The notes under the pieces are model-generated. The model made no database searches and was not told the origin of the DNA. It worked only from the letters and a program-made list of their open reading frames with translations. The translations under genes were made by a program, and so were the position numbers. From Rhabditoides inermis (taxonomy: Eukaryota; Nematoda; Chromadorea; Rhabditida; Rhabditidae): a stretch of 64,000 nucleotides of DNA. The stretch covers positions 203,501-267,500 of the forward strand of contig CAWZYM010000010.1 in NCBI GenBank assembly GCA_963966185.1. The letters run 5' to 3'. Shown here piece after piece: positions 11,567 through 24,150 of this stretch. The number at the start of each line of letters is the position of its first letter. The first letter of the stretch is position 1.

Positions 11567-13516
11567 GGCTATTTTTATTTGGGTACCTGCTATTTTTATC
11601 CGGGTACCTGCTATTTTCATTCGGGTACCTGCTATTTTCTTCGGGTACCTGCTATTTTTATTCGGGTACCTGTTATTTTTATTCATGTACCTGCTATTTT
11701 TATTCGGGTACCTGTTATTTTTATGAGGGTACCTGCTATTTTTATTCATGTACCTGCTATTTTTATTCAGGTACCTGCTATTTTATTCGGGTACCTGCTA
11801 TTTTTATTCGGGTACCTGCTATTTTTATTCGAGTACTTGCTATTTTTATATGGGTAACTGCTATTTTTATTTGGGTAACTGCTATTTTTATTCGGGTACT
11901 GGCTATTTTTATTTGGGTACCTGCTATTTTTATTTGGGTACCTGCTATTTTTATTCGGGTACCTGCTTTTTTGATCGGGTACCTGCTATTTAATTCATGT
12001 ACCTGCTATTTTTATTTATGTACCTGCTATTTTTATTTGGGTACCTGCTATTTTTATTCGGGTACCTGCTATTTTTTTTTTTCGGTTACCTGCTATTTTT
12101 ATGAGGGTACCTGCTATTTTTATTCATGTACGTGCTATTTTATTCGGGGACCTGCTATTTTTATTCGGGGACCTGCTATTTTTCTTCGGGTACCTGCTAT
12201 TTTTTTATTTGGGTACCTGCTATTTTTTTCGGGTACCTGTTATTTTTATTTGGCTACCTGCTATTTTTATTCGGGTACCTGCCATTTTTATTCGGGTACC
12301 TGCCATTTTTATTCATGTACCTGCTATTTTTATTTGGGTACCTGCCATTTTTATTAATGTACCTGCTATTTTTATTCGAGTACTTGCTATTTTATATGGG
12401 TAACTGCTATTTTTATTTGGGTAACTGCTATTTTTATTCGGGTACTGGCTATTTTTATTTGGGTACCTGCTATTTCTATTTTTATGAGGGTACCTGCTTA
12501 TTTTATTCATGTACCTGCTATTTTTATTCGGGGACCTGCTATTTTTATTCGGGCACCTGCTATTTTTCTTCGGGTACCTGCTATTTTTATGAGGGTACCT
12601 GCTATTTTTATTCATGTACGTGCTATTTTTATTCGGGGACCTGCTATTTTTATTCGGGGACCTGCTATTTTTCTTCGGGTACCTGCTATTTTTTTATTTG
12701 GGTACCTGCTATTTTTTTTCGGGTACCTGTTATTTTTATTTGGCTACCTGCTATTTTTTTCGGGTACCTGCTATTTTTCTTCGGGTACCTGCTATTTTTA
12801 TTTGGGTACCTGCCATTTTTATTGATGTACCTGCTATTTTTATTCGAGTACTTGCTATTTTTATCCGGGTACCTGCTATTTTTATTCGGGTACCTGCTAT
12901 TTTTATTCATGTACCTGCTAATTTTATTCATGTACCTGCTATTTTCATTTGGGTACCTACCATTTTTATTTGGGTACCTTCTATTTTTATTTGGGTACCT
13001 GCTATTTTTATTCGGGTACCTGCTTTTTATTTTGGTACCTGCTATTTGTATTCATGTACCTGCTTTTTTATTCATGTACCTGCTATGTTTATTTGGGTAC
13101 CTGCTATTTTTATTCGGGTACCTGCTTTTTTTATTCGGGTACCTGCTATTTTTATTCATGTACCTGCTAATTTTATTCATGTACCTGCTATTTTCATTCG
13201 GGTACCTACCATTTTTATTTGGGTACCTGCTATTTTTATTTGGGTACCTGCTATTTTTATTCGGGTACCTGCTTTTTTGATCGGGTACCTGCTATTTTTA
13301 TTCATGTACCTGTTTTTTTTTATTTATATACCTGCTTTTTTATTTGGGTACCTGCTATTTTTATTTGGGTACCTGCTATTTGTATTCGGGTTCCTGCCAT
13401 TTTTATTTGGGTACCTGCTATTTTTATTCATGTACCTGCCATTTTTATTCGGGTACCTGCTATTTTTATTTGGGTACCTGCCATTTTTATTAATGTACCT
13501 GCTATTTTTATTTGTT
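11567..13516 (+). repeat. 21-bp minisatellite, long array
   Basis: About 92 forward units, with local variants such as ggggacc, tatgagggtacc and ttttttttt tracts. The order of variants in 11567-12900 is repeated at 19317-20650, and that in 12904-13516 repeats 5155-5768. The array therefore contains the junction between the two 7.75-kb duplication copies. Confidence 0.95.
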
Positions 13517-14142
13517 CAGGCGCTCTCGCTTCAATCGCGCCGTGAGCAATCGGTGCTGTCGCTCGGTATCGGCGGTGGCGCGATGCAGAGCTTCCTATAC
13601 GCCGCCGACCTCAACGTAGGGTTTCAAACCGGAGTGCCGGGTCTCACCGCGAATGTCAGGTTACCGTAACCGCGGTGGACATCAGCCCCTCGATAGTGCG
13701 TATCGCGCGCGACTGGTTCGGTCTGTCGGACGGGGTGCGGGTGCGCGTGCAAGACGGGGTGGAGCACGTGCGCGCGGCTAGCGAACAAGGTATGCGGTAT
13801 GAGGGGTACGGTAATGAGTTATACGGTACTACCGTACTCTCACAGGCGAGCGGTACGATGCGATTCTACTCGACGCGTGTGGACACGACGGACCGGTGAT
13901 GTGTCCCGTAGACGTGTTCTATAGCGACTCCGCCATTGCCGACATGGCAGCCATTCTACACCCGCATGGTATTGATTGATTATCGATTGATTATCGATTG
14001 ATTCATTGACTCAGGCGCGCTGGTGGCGAACGTTCTGGTGGTGGAAGGTCAGTTGAAGGTGGAAGAAGACTTGCTGGAGAAGTTCGAGAAACACTTCCCC
14101 TCATGTCTCATGCACAAGTTCTCAACGCAGCAGAGTGTAGGT

Positions 14143-14176
<34 letters not shown>

Positions 14177-14198
14177 AAGCCCCCCCCTGTCTCTCTCT

Positions 14199-14233
<35 letters not shown>

Positions 14234-14365
14234 CCAATTCCCTCTTTTTCTCAGATCCTCATCTGCTCTCACCACCACGACTTTCTCGCCAATAGAGATC
14301 GCATCGATGCCCGCAACGACGAGTTTTTCGACCGATTCGGATTCGGGATGAACCAATTGAAATAG
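13517..14365 (+). pseudogene. 5'-truncated spermidine-synthase-fold methyltransferase, copy C
   Basis: Exons 13517-13615, 13660-13789, 13846-13968, 14015-14136 and 14255-14365, the counterpart of copy A in the second 7.75-kb unit. The splice sites, frame and the SAM-binding motif are preserved. A single open frame of 351 codons (12614-13669) runs from the minisatellite straight into the first exon fragment in the methyltransferase frame. The N-terminal half is absent. Confidence 0.85.
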
Positions 14366-14525
14366 TTTACGTTTCGACCTACGTGCATTGTAAAACATTT
14401 ATGAATCGATAAACCAGTTGCCCTTATTTCTTTTCTCTTTGCCCGCTGAAAGAGAAGGAAAGCGAGATTTTTTTTAAATTCAGCCAAGTGATATTTGAAC
14501 AAACTGAGTAAAATTACGACAATTA

Positions 14526-15881
14526 CTGTCCCGATCACAAGCTTTGACCATTCGGCCGTGACGTCACGGCCCGGGCCGTGACATAGCGTGACATTGATTA
14601 TATATCGTTATCTGATCAAACTAAAAATAAACTAACAACACCCTCAAACTCAGCATGCTTGATTTGTACGGAATGCACATTTCAATCGCATTTTCATGAT
14701 TTAAATTGACACCCGGGTGGACATGTGAGAAACGATTTTCAGCTAAAAAGTAGCGGCTGTTATAGAAGTCACATTAAGTATAGATAAACGAACTTTCGGA
14801 TTCATACCTATCTATATATTGTTGATCTGTGTACAAAATATCATAGTAAAGTTTATTTCATTCATCGAGATATTTCGATGCAAAGTGGCTGTTTCAAATT
14901 GACATCTTTCGATCCGTACACTTTTCACGGGCTTAATGACGTCCGATCGGAATGAGATTGGCACTATTGAACTTCACATCTTTCACTTCATCTTATTATA
15001 ATGTTGTTTTAGCATTTCGTTTTCATGATTTCCGCTATGTTTTCATACTCGAGTCTTGTTTCGAGAACCCGGTGCGAGAGGGGAGGGGGCGGGGCGTAGA
15101 GGAGTCGCGTCTTTCTGGCTGTGCCCTGCCACAGGCGGGCGAGACTGCGACGCGATAACATATCTGACTTCCCCACTTCAACTTCCTGAGTTCAAAATTT
15201 ATCAATCTGAAATTGTTCTTAGTTTGTCACAAACATTTAGAGCTTCAAAAAGAGGTCCCATACGAACACAAGCAACTAATACCATGAAGTCCACGCTTTC
15301 AGACCAGTCTCGTTTGCGCACGGCGTTATTTGAGAAACCAGCTACGATTTTTGTTGCACTGTTTTTGTCTCGTTGAGACAAGTAAAATGATATCTTGTTT
15401 TTGAAATTTGGACCACTTTGAACACATCCAGGAATTGCCACCCTGACTAATTACCAGTTCAAGATGAGTGAATGCGCAACTCTACCTCCTACTCCGTCTT
15501 TTATGGCTCTTTCCCTTTGGCAAAATGTCGAGTCTTGGCATCAAGCCACGCCGCCACACAGTTACTCATCTTGAACTGGTATTAAGTCAGGGTGGCAATT
15601 CCTGGATGTGTTCGAAATGGTCCAAATTTCAAAAATAAGATGTCATTTTACTTGTCTCAACGAGACAAAAACAGTGCAATAAAAATCTTCGCTGATTTTT
15701 GAAACACGCCACCATGGTTTTGTGAGAACAGTACAGTACCCATGTGTGGGCGGGGCGAGCGGAGGCATGACGCGGCTGAATGCCAAGACTCGACATTTTG
15801 CCAAAGGGAAAGAGCCATAAAAGAGGGAGTTGGAGGTAGATTTGCGCATTCACTCATCTTTAACTGGTCTTTCTCATCTTT
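14526..15881. repeat. 1356-bp extra segment, copy C
   Basis: Third copy of the AATTA-bordered segment with internal inverted repeats, equivalent to 6777-8132. Confidence 0.75.
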
Positions 15882-16259
15882 AATTATGACTTCGCACTTC
15901 CGCACCACCACGGCTCCTCGAAGAGTATGCAACCGTCACGCGTTTCTACCAGAGCTCTACCGAAACGTTCCCAGCACTTCCTCTTTCTCAGATCCTTCAT
16001 CCCTGATACAGTGGCGGCCAAAAATGTATCACACTTTGATTTTTTTCTCTCTAAAACTATTCAAATGAATTATACTTAGAGCTCCCTTCGTTCGCACATC
16101 GTTTTTTCAGACCTCATTAAGACCTAATACCATTATCCATATTGATCTTCCTCTATTCTCCCTGATACATAGGCAGATAAAATGTGTTTTGTGTTTTCAA
16201 AATCATTATTTTCTTGTTTTGAACTTTAAAAAACTCCTGTGACCAAACTATTTTCATTC

Positions 16260-16567
16260 GGCTATTTTTATTTGGGTACCTGCTATTTTTATCCGGGTAC
16301 CTGCTATTTTCATTCGGGTACCTGCTATTTTCTTCGGGTACCTGCTATTTTTATTCATGTACCTGTTTTTTTATTTATATACCTGCTTTTTTATTTGGGT
16401 ACCTGCTATTTTTATTTGGGTACCTGCTATTTGTATTCGGGTTCCTGCCATTTTTATTTGGGTACCTGCTATTTTTATTCATGTACCTGCCATTTTTATT
16501 CGGGTACCTGCTATTTTTATTTGGGTACCTGCCATTTTTATTAATGTACCTGCTATTTTTATTTGTT
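16260..16567 (+). repeat. 21-bp minisatellite, short array between copies C and D
   Basis: Forward units identical in order to 8511-8818. Confidence 0.93.
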
Positions 16568-17193
16568 CAGGCGCTCTCGCTTCAATCGCGCCGTGAGCAA
16601 TCGGTGCTGTCGCTCGGTATCGGCGGTGGCGCGATGCAGAGCTTCCTATACGCCGCCGACCTCAACGTAGGGTTTCAAACCGGAGTGCCGGGTCTCACCG
16701 CGAATGTCAGGTTACCGTAACCGCGGTGGACATCAGCCCCTCGATAGTGCGTATCGCGCGCGACTGGTTCGGTCTGTCGGACGGGGTGCGGGTGCGCGTG
16801 CAAGACGGGGTGGAGCACGTGCGCGCGGCTAGCGAACAAGGTATGCGGTATGAGGGGTACGGTAATGAGTTATACGGTACTACCGTACTCTCACAGGCGA
16901 GCGGTACGATGCGATTCTACTCGACGCGTGTGGACACGACGGACCGGTGATGTGTCCCGTAGACGTGTTCTATAGCGACTCCGCCATTGCCGACATGGCA
17001 GCCATTCTACACCCGCATGGTATTGATTGATTATCGATTGATTATCGATTGATTCATTGACTCAGGCGCGCTGGTGGCGAACGTTCTGGTGGTGGAAGGT
17101 CAGTTGAAGGTGGAAGAAGACTTGCTGGAGAAGTTCGAGAAACACTTCCCCTCATGTCTCATGCACAAGTTCTCAACGCAGCAGAGTGTAGGT

Positions 17194-17229
<36 letters not shown>

Positions 17230-17259
17230 AAGCCCCCCCCCCCCTGTCTCTCTCTCTCC

Positions 17260-17290
<31 letters not shown>

Positions 17291-17421
17291 CAATTCCCTC
17301 TTTTTCTCAGATCCTCATCTGCTCTCACCACCACGACTTTCTCGCCAATAGAGATCGCATCGATGCCCGCAACGACGAGTTTTTCGACCGATTCGGATTC
17401 GGGATGAACCAATTGAAATAG
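16568..17421 (+). pseudogene. 5'-truncated spermidine-synthase-fold methyltransferase, copy D
   Basis: Exons 16568-16666, 16711-16840, 16897-17019, 17066-17187 and 17311-17421, the counterpart of copy B (same long C-run variant in the last intron). The frame and splice sites are intact and the 5' half is missing. Its 3' flank and array face the equivalent parts of the complete minus-strand gene, forming a tail-to-tail inverted repeat. Confidence 0.85.
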
Positions 17422-17582
17422 TTTACGTTTCGACCTACGTGCATTGTAAAACATTTATGAATCGATAAACCAGTTGCCCTTATTTCTTTTCTCTTTGCCC
17501 GCTGAAAGAGAAGGAAAGCGAGATTTTTTTTTAAATTCAGCCAAGTGATATTTGAACAAACTGAGTAAAATTACGACAATTA

Positions 17583-18938
17583 CTGTCCCGATCACAAGCT
17601 TTGACCATTCGGCCGTGACGTCACGGCCCGGGCCGTGACATAGCGTGACATTGATTATATATCGTTATCTGATCAAACTAAAAATAAACTAACAACACCC
17701 TCAAACTCAGCATGCTTGATTTGTACGGAATGCACATTTCAATCGCATTTTCATGATTTAAATTGACACCCGGGTGGACATGTGAGAAACGATTTTCAGC
17801 TAAAAAGTAGCGGCTGTTATAGAAGTCACATTAAGTATAGATAAACGAACTTTCGGATTCATACCTATCTATATATTGTTGATCTGTGTACAAAATATCA
17901 TAGTAAAGTTTATTTCATTCATCGAGATATTTCGATGCAAAGTGGCTGTTTCAAATTGACATCTTTCGATCCGTACACTTTTCACGGGCTTAATGACGTC
18001 CGATCGGAATGAGATTGGCACTATTGAACTTCACATCTTTCACTTCATCTTATTATAATGTTGTTTTAGCATTTCGTTTTCATGATTTCCGCTATGTTTT
18101 CATACTCGAGTCTTGTTTCGAGAACCCGGTGCGAGAGGGGGGGGGGCGGGGCGTAGAGGAGTCGCGTCTTTCTGGCTGTGCCCTGCCACAGGCGGGCGAG
18201 ACTGCGACGCGATAACATATCTGACTTCCCCACTTCAACTTCCTGAGTTCAAAATTTATCAATCTGAAATTGTTCTTAGTTTGTCACAAACATTTAGAGC
18301 TTCAAAAAGAGGTCCCATACGAACACAAGCAACTAATACCATGAAGTCCACGCTTTCAGACCAGTCTCGTTTGCGCACGGCGTTATTTGAGAAACCAGCT
18401 ACGATTTTTGTTGCACTGTTTTTGTCTCGTTGAGACAAGTAAAATGATATCTTGTTTTTGAAATTTGGACCACTTTGAACACATCCAGGAATTGCCACCC
18501 TGACTAATTACCAGTTCAAGATGAGTGAATGCGCAACTCTACCTCCTACTCCTTCTTTTATGGCTCTTTCCCTTTGGCAAAATGTCGAGTCTTGGCATCA
18601 AGCCACGCCGCCACACAGTTACTCATCTTGAACTGGTATTAAGTCAGGGTGGCAATTCCTGGATGTGTTCGAAATGGTCCAAATTTCAAAAATAAGATGT
18701 CATTTTACTTGTCTCAACGAGACAAAAACAGTGCAATAAAAATCTTCGCTGATTTTTGAAACACGCCACCATGGTTTTGTGAGAACAGTACAGTACCCAT
18801 GTGTGGGCGGGGCGAGCGGAGGCATGACGCGGCTGAATGCCAAGACTCGACATTTTGCCAAAGGGAAAGAGCCATAAAAGAGGGAGTTGGAGGTAGATTT
18901 GCGCATTCACTCATCTTTAACTGGTCTTTCTCATCTTT
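17583..18938. repeat. 1356-bp extra segment, copy D
   Basis: Fourth copy of the AATTA-bordered segment, equivalent to 6777-8132. Confidence 0.75.
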
Positions 18939-19316
18939 AATTATGACTTCGCACTTCCGCACCACCACGGCTCCTCGAAGAGTATGCAACCGTCACGCGT
19001 TTCTACCAGAGCTCTACCGAAACGTTCCCAGCACTTCCTCTTTCTCAGATCCTTCATCCCTGATACAGTGGCGGCCAAAAATGTATCACACTTTGATTTT
19101 TTTCTCTCTAAAACTATTCAAATGAATTATACTTAGAGCTCCCTTCGTTCGCACATCGTTTTTTCAGACCTCATTAAGACCTAATACCATTATCCATATT
19201 GATCTTCCTCTATTCTCCCTGATACATAGGCAGATAAAATGTGTTTTGTGTTTTCAAAATCATTATTTTCTTGTTTTGAACTTTAAAAAACTCCTGTGAC
19301 CAAACTATTTTCATTC

Positions 19317-20697
19317 GGCTATTTTTATTTGGGTACCTGCTATTTTTATCCGGGTACCTGCTATTTTCATTCGGGTACCTGCTATTTTCTTCGGGTACCT
19401 GCTATTTTTATTCGGGTACCTGTTATTTTTATTCATGTACCTGCTATTTTTATTCGGGTACCTGTTATTTTTATGAGGGTACCTGCTATTTTTATTCATG
19501 TACCTGCTATTTTTATTCAGGTACCTGCTATTTTTATTCGGGTACCTGCTATTTTTATTCGGGTACCTGCTATTTTTATTCGAGTACTTGCTATTTTTAT
19601 ATGGGTAACTGCTATTTTTATTTGGGTAACTGCTATTTTTATTCGGGTACTGGCTATTTTTATTTGGGTACCTGCTATTTTTATTTGGGTACCTGCTATT
19701 TTTATTCGGGTACCTGCTTTTTTGATCGGGTACCTGCTATTTAATTCATGTACCTGCTATTTTTATTTATGTACCTGCTATTTTTATTTGGGTACCTGCT
19801 ATTTTTATTCGGGTACCTGCTATTTTTTTTTTTCGGTTACCTGCTATTTTTATGAGGGTACCTGCTATTTTTATTCATGTACGTGCTATTTTATTCGGGG
19901 ACCTGCTATTTTTATTCGGGGACCTGCTATTTTTCTTCGGGTACCTGCTATTTTTTTATTTGGGTACCTGCTATTTTTTTCGGGTACCTGTTATTTTTAT
20001 TTGGCTACCTGCTATTTTTATTCGGGTACCTGCCATTTTTATTCGGGTACCTGCCATTTTTATTCATGTACCTGCTATTTTTATTTGGGTACCTGCCATT
20101 TTTATTAATGTACCTGCTATTTTTATTCGAGTACTTGCTATTTTATATGGGTAACTGCTATTTTTATTTGGGTAACTGCTATTTTTATTCGGGTACTGGC
20201 TATTTTTATTTGGGTACCTGCTATTTCTATTTTTATGAGGGTACCTGCTTATTTTATTCATGTACCTGCTATTTTTATTCGGGGACCTGCTATTTTTATT
20301 CGGGCACCTGCTATTTTTCTTCGGGTACCTGCTATTTTTATGAGGGTACCTGCTATTTTTATTCATGTACGTGCTATTTTTATTCGGGGACCTGCTATTT
20401 TTATTCGGGGACCTGCTATTTTTCTTCGGGTACCTGCTATTTTTTTATTTGGGTACCTGCTATTTTTTTTCGGGTACCTGTTATTTTTATTTGGCTACCT
20501 GCTATTTTTTTCGGGTACCTGCTATTTTTCTTCGGGTACCTGCTATTTTTATTTGGGTACCTGCCATTTTTATTGATGTACCTGCTATTTTTATTCGAGT
20601 ACTTGCTATTTTTATCCGGGTACCTGCTATTTTTATTCGGGTACCTGCTATTTTTATTCAAGTACCTGCTATTTTTATTCATGTACCTGCTATTTTA
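19317..20697 (+). repeat. 21-bp minisatellite, forward array up to the inversion point
   Basis: About 65 forward units. At 20697/20698 the repeat changes strand with no unique spacer, so a near-perfect inverted junction lies within the array. Confidence 0.95.
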
Positions 20698-21974
20698 ACA
20701 GGTATCCGAATAAAAAAAGCAGGAACCCGAATAAAAATAGCAGGTACATGAATGAAAATAACAGGTACCCGAATAAAAATAACAGGTATCCGAATAAAAA
20801 TAGCAGGTGCCTAAAAATGACAGGTACCCGAATAAAAATACATAGCAGGTACCCAAATAAAAATAGCAGGTACATGAATAAAAATATCAACGTACCCAAA
20901 TAAAAATAGCAGGTACCAAAATAAATAGCAGGTACATGAATACAAATAGCAGGTACACGAATAAAAATAGCAGGTTTGTAACAAAATAAAAAGCAGGTAC
21001 ATGAATAAAAATAGCAGGTACACGGATAAAAATAGCAGGTACCCGAATGAAACTAGCAGGTGCTTGAATAAAAACAGCAGGTACATGAATAAAAATAGCA
21101 GGTACACGAATAAAAATAGCAAGTACCCAAATAAAAATAGCAGGTACATGAATAAAAATAGCAGGTACATAAATAAAATTAGCAGGTACATGAATAAAAA
21201 TAGCATGTACATAAATAAAAATAGCAGGCACCCGAATAAAAATAGCAAGTACCTGAATAAAAATAGCAGGTACATGAATAAAAATAGCAGGTACATGAAT
21301 AAAAATAGCAGGTACCCGAATAAAAATAGCAGGTAACCGAAAAAAATAGCAGGTACCCGAATAAAAATAGCAGGTACCCAAATAAAAATAGCAGGTACAT
21401 AAACAAAAATAGCAGGTACATGAATTAAATAGCAGGTACCCGATCAAAAAAGCAGGTACTCGAATAAAAATAGCAGGTACCCAAAAAAATAGCAGGTACA
21501 TAAATAAAAATAGCAGGTACATGAATTAAATAGCAGGTACCCGATCAAAAAAGCAGGTACCCGAATAAAAATAGCAGGTACCCAAATAAAAATAGCAGGT
21601 ACCCAAATGAAAATAGCCAGTACCCGAATAAAAATAGCAGTTACCCAAATAAAAATAGCAGTTACCCATATAAAAATAGCAAGTACTCGAATAAAAATAG
21701 CAGGTACCCGAATAAAAATAGCAGGTACCCGAATAAAAATAGCAGGTACTCGAATAAAAATAGCAGGTACCTGAATAAAAATAGCAGGTACATGAATAAA
21801 AATAGCAGGTACTCTCATAAAAATAACAGGTACCCGAATAAAAATAGCAGGTACATGAATAAAAATAACAGGTACCCGAATAAAAATAGCAGGTACCCGA
21901 AGAAAATAGCAGGTACCCGAATGAAAATAGCAGGTACCCGAATAAAAATAGCAGGTACCCAAACAAAAATAGCC
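20698..21974 (-). repeat. 21-bp minisatellite, reverse array
   Basis: About 60 units on the minus strand, beginning directly at the inversion point. It joins the 3' flank of the complete methyltransferase gene through the same boundary sequence (GGTCACAGGAGTTTTTTAAA on the plus strand) seen beside copies A-D. Confidence 0.95.
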
Positions 21975-22169
21975 GAATGAAAATAGTTTGGTCACAGGAG
22001 TTTTTTAAAGTTCAAAACAAGAAAATAATGATTTTGAAAACACAAAACACATTTTATCTGCCTATGTATCAGGGAGAATAGAGGAAGATCAATATGGATA
22101 ATGGTATTAGGTCTTAATGAGGTCTGAAAAAACGATGTGCGAACGAAGGGAGCTCTAAGTATATTTCAT

Positions 22170-22225
22170 TTGAATAGTTTTAGAGAGAAAAAAATCAAAG
22201 TGTGATACATTTTTGGCCGCCACTG
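22170..22225 (-). mobile_element. Tc1/mariner-like terminal sequence, reverse copy
   Basis: Reverse-complement counterpart of the sequence at 8260, again ending in CACTG-TA on the plus strand. Its presence beside the complete gene shows that the Tc1-like relic predates duplication of the locus. Confidence 0.55.
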
Positions 22226-22506
22226 TATCAGGGATGAAGGATCTGAGAAAGAGGAAGTGCTGGGAACGTTTCGGTAGAGCTCTGGTAGAAACGCGTGACG
22301 GTTGCATACTCTTCGAGGAGCCGTGGTGGTGCGGAAGTGCGAAGTCATAATTGTCGTAATTTTACTCAGTTTGTTCAAATATCACTTGTCTGAATTTAAA
22401 AAAATCTCGCTTTCCTTCTCTTTCAGCGGGCAAAGAGAAAAGAAATAAGGGCAACTGGTTTATCGATTCATAAATGTTTTACAATGAACGTAGGTCGAAA
22501 CGTGAA

Positions 22507-22635
22507 CTATTTCAATTGGTTCATCCCGAATCCGAATCGGTCGAAAAACTCGTCGTTGCGGGCATCGATGCGATCTCTATTGGCGAGAAAGTCGTGGTGG
22601 TGAGAGCAGATGAGGATCTGAGAAAAAGAGGGAAT

Positions 22636-22683
<48 letters not shown>

Positions 22684-22702
22684 AGATAGAGACAGGGGAG
22701 GG

Positions 22703-22745
<43 letters not shown>

Positions 22746-23848
22746 CTACACTCTGCTGCGTTGAGAACTTGTGCATGAGACATGAGGGGAAGTGTTTCTC
22801 GAACTTCTCCAGCAAGTCTTCTTCCACCTTCAACTGACCTTCCACCACCAGAACGTTCGCCACCAGCGCGCCTGAGTCAAAGAATCAATCGATAATCAAT
22901 CGATAATCAATCAATACCATGCGGGTGTAGAATGGCTGCCATGTCGGCAATGGCGGAGTCGCTATAGAACACGTCTACGGGACACATCACCGGTCCGTCG
23001 TGTCCGCACGCGTCGAGTAGAATCGCATCGTACCGCTCGCCTGTGAGAGTACGGTAGAGTACCGTAATTCATTACCGTACCCCTCATACCGTATACCTTG
23101 TTCGCTCGCCGCGCGCACGTGCTCCACCCCGTCTTGCACGCGCACCCGCACGCCGTCCGACAGACCGAACCAGTCGCGTGCGATGCGCACCATCGTGGGG
23201 CTGATGTCCACCGCGGTTACGGTGACCTGACATTCGCGGTGGGACCCGGCACCCCGGTTCGAAACCCTACGTTGAGGTCGGCGGCGTGTAGGAAACTTTG
23301 CATCGCGCCACCGCCGAGACCGAGCGAGAGCACAGATTGCTTACGGCGCGGGTGGAGCGAGAGCGCCTGAATGGGCGTGGCTGGAAGGGGCGTGGCCAGA
23401 GAGGGCGGTACCTCGACGGCGAACAACGCGGCGAGCGAGTTGTGCACGTAGTCATAGTGATGCGGCATTTCGAGATAGTTCAACTGCCACCGCGAGCTGT
23501 CCATGTTGTTCACCAGATCTGAACGTCACCAGTTTGCGCACCAGTTCACCAGTTTCAACACCACCTTTTGGAACCACCAGCGAAACGGCGGTGAGAAAGT
23601 AGCCCGGCCGGTGCTTGTAGAAGATGTAGCGAGCGGCGGAGAGACTGAAACGAGCGATTTGGCGTTTAATCGCGAAAATCGGCGACTATTCGCGCGTATT
23701 AGCGATTAATCGCGCCCACCCGTCGTGATAGTAGAAGACGTCAGTGATGTGGAAGGTTTCGTTGAAGAGCGGATCGACAACCTCCGCCAATACGTGTTCC
23801 TAGAGAAGACTAGTGGTGAGAGAGAGAGAGAAAGAGAGAACAAGAGAG

Positions 23849-23897
<49 letters not shown>

Positions 23898-24150
23898 GAC
23901 AAAATAGCGCAGGGCCTGCTCCTTGTGCGTGACAGTGGGAATGTGGCGGGAGAGCTCTCCGATTCGCGAGCCCTGCTCCTTCTTCTGCTCCCTCTCCCCG
24001 CACCCCGGAGCCGGCTCGAGACCGCACATCTCCTCCCCATAGGTGAAAGGGAGGAGGAGGAACTGAGATTGAGATGAAAGAAAGGGAGAGGGAGGGGAGA
24101 GGGAGAGGGAGAGAGAAGCGTACACTCACCGCCAGCCAGAGCAACCGCAT
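22507..24150 (-). CDS. Secreted spermidine-synthase-fold (METTL13 C-terminal-like) methyltransferase, complete
   Basis: Nine exons, all with GT..AG introns and consistent phase: 24150-24130, 24062-23895, 23799-23720, 23644-23565, 23518-23271, 23226-23097, 23040-22918, 22871-22750 and 22617-22507, encoding 360 aa. The first residues, MRLLWLAFLLLPFTYG, look like a signal peptide, which points to the secretory pathway. The C-terminal half has the Rossmann pattern of the spermidine synthase/METTL13 group: SLGLGGGAM (SAM or dcSAM loop), TAVDISP (ribose-binding acid), then RYDAILLDA. Substrate is unknown; the METTL13-type eEF1A methyltransferases are cytosolic, so a secreted product would act elsewhere. 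The same strand upstream shows no further convincing exon, but an N-terminal extension cannot be excluded. This is the only copy in the window with the 5' half. Confidence 0.83.

Larger units (their letters stand above)
5155..12903 (+). repeat. 7.75-kb segmental duplication, copy 1
   Basis: The block contains minisatellite, methyltransferase fragment A, its 3' region, a short array, fragment B, its 3' region and a long array. It is repeated in the same order at about 12904-20653. Marker offsets are constant: 5927 to 13675, 8977 to 16726, 11546 to 19296 and 12484 to 20235 all differ by 7748-7751. The boundaries lie inside minisatellite and are approximate. Confidence 0.88.
12904..20653 (+). 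repeat. 7.75-kb segmental duplication, copy 2
   Basis: Second copy of the 5155-12903 block, in tandem and in the same orientation, including gene fragments C and D. Length variants of mononucleotide runs pair C with A and D with B, confirming the hierarchy (A-B) then (C-D) rather than four independent duplications. Confidence 0.88.

Noticed and set aside
3404..21974. CRISPR array
   Set aside because: Units are contiguous 21-mers without unique spacers, in a eukaryotic context with introns.
22507..24150. Calling the gene METTL13
   Set aside because: Only the C-terminal Rossmann half resembles METTL13. The N-terminal half lacks its first methyltransferase domain and starts with a signal-peptide-like leader, so no symbol is given.
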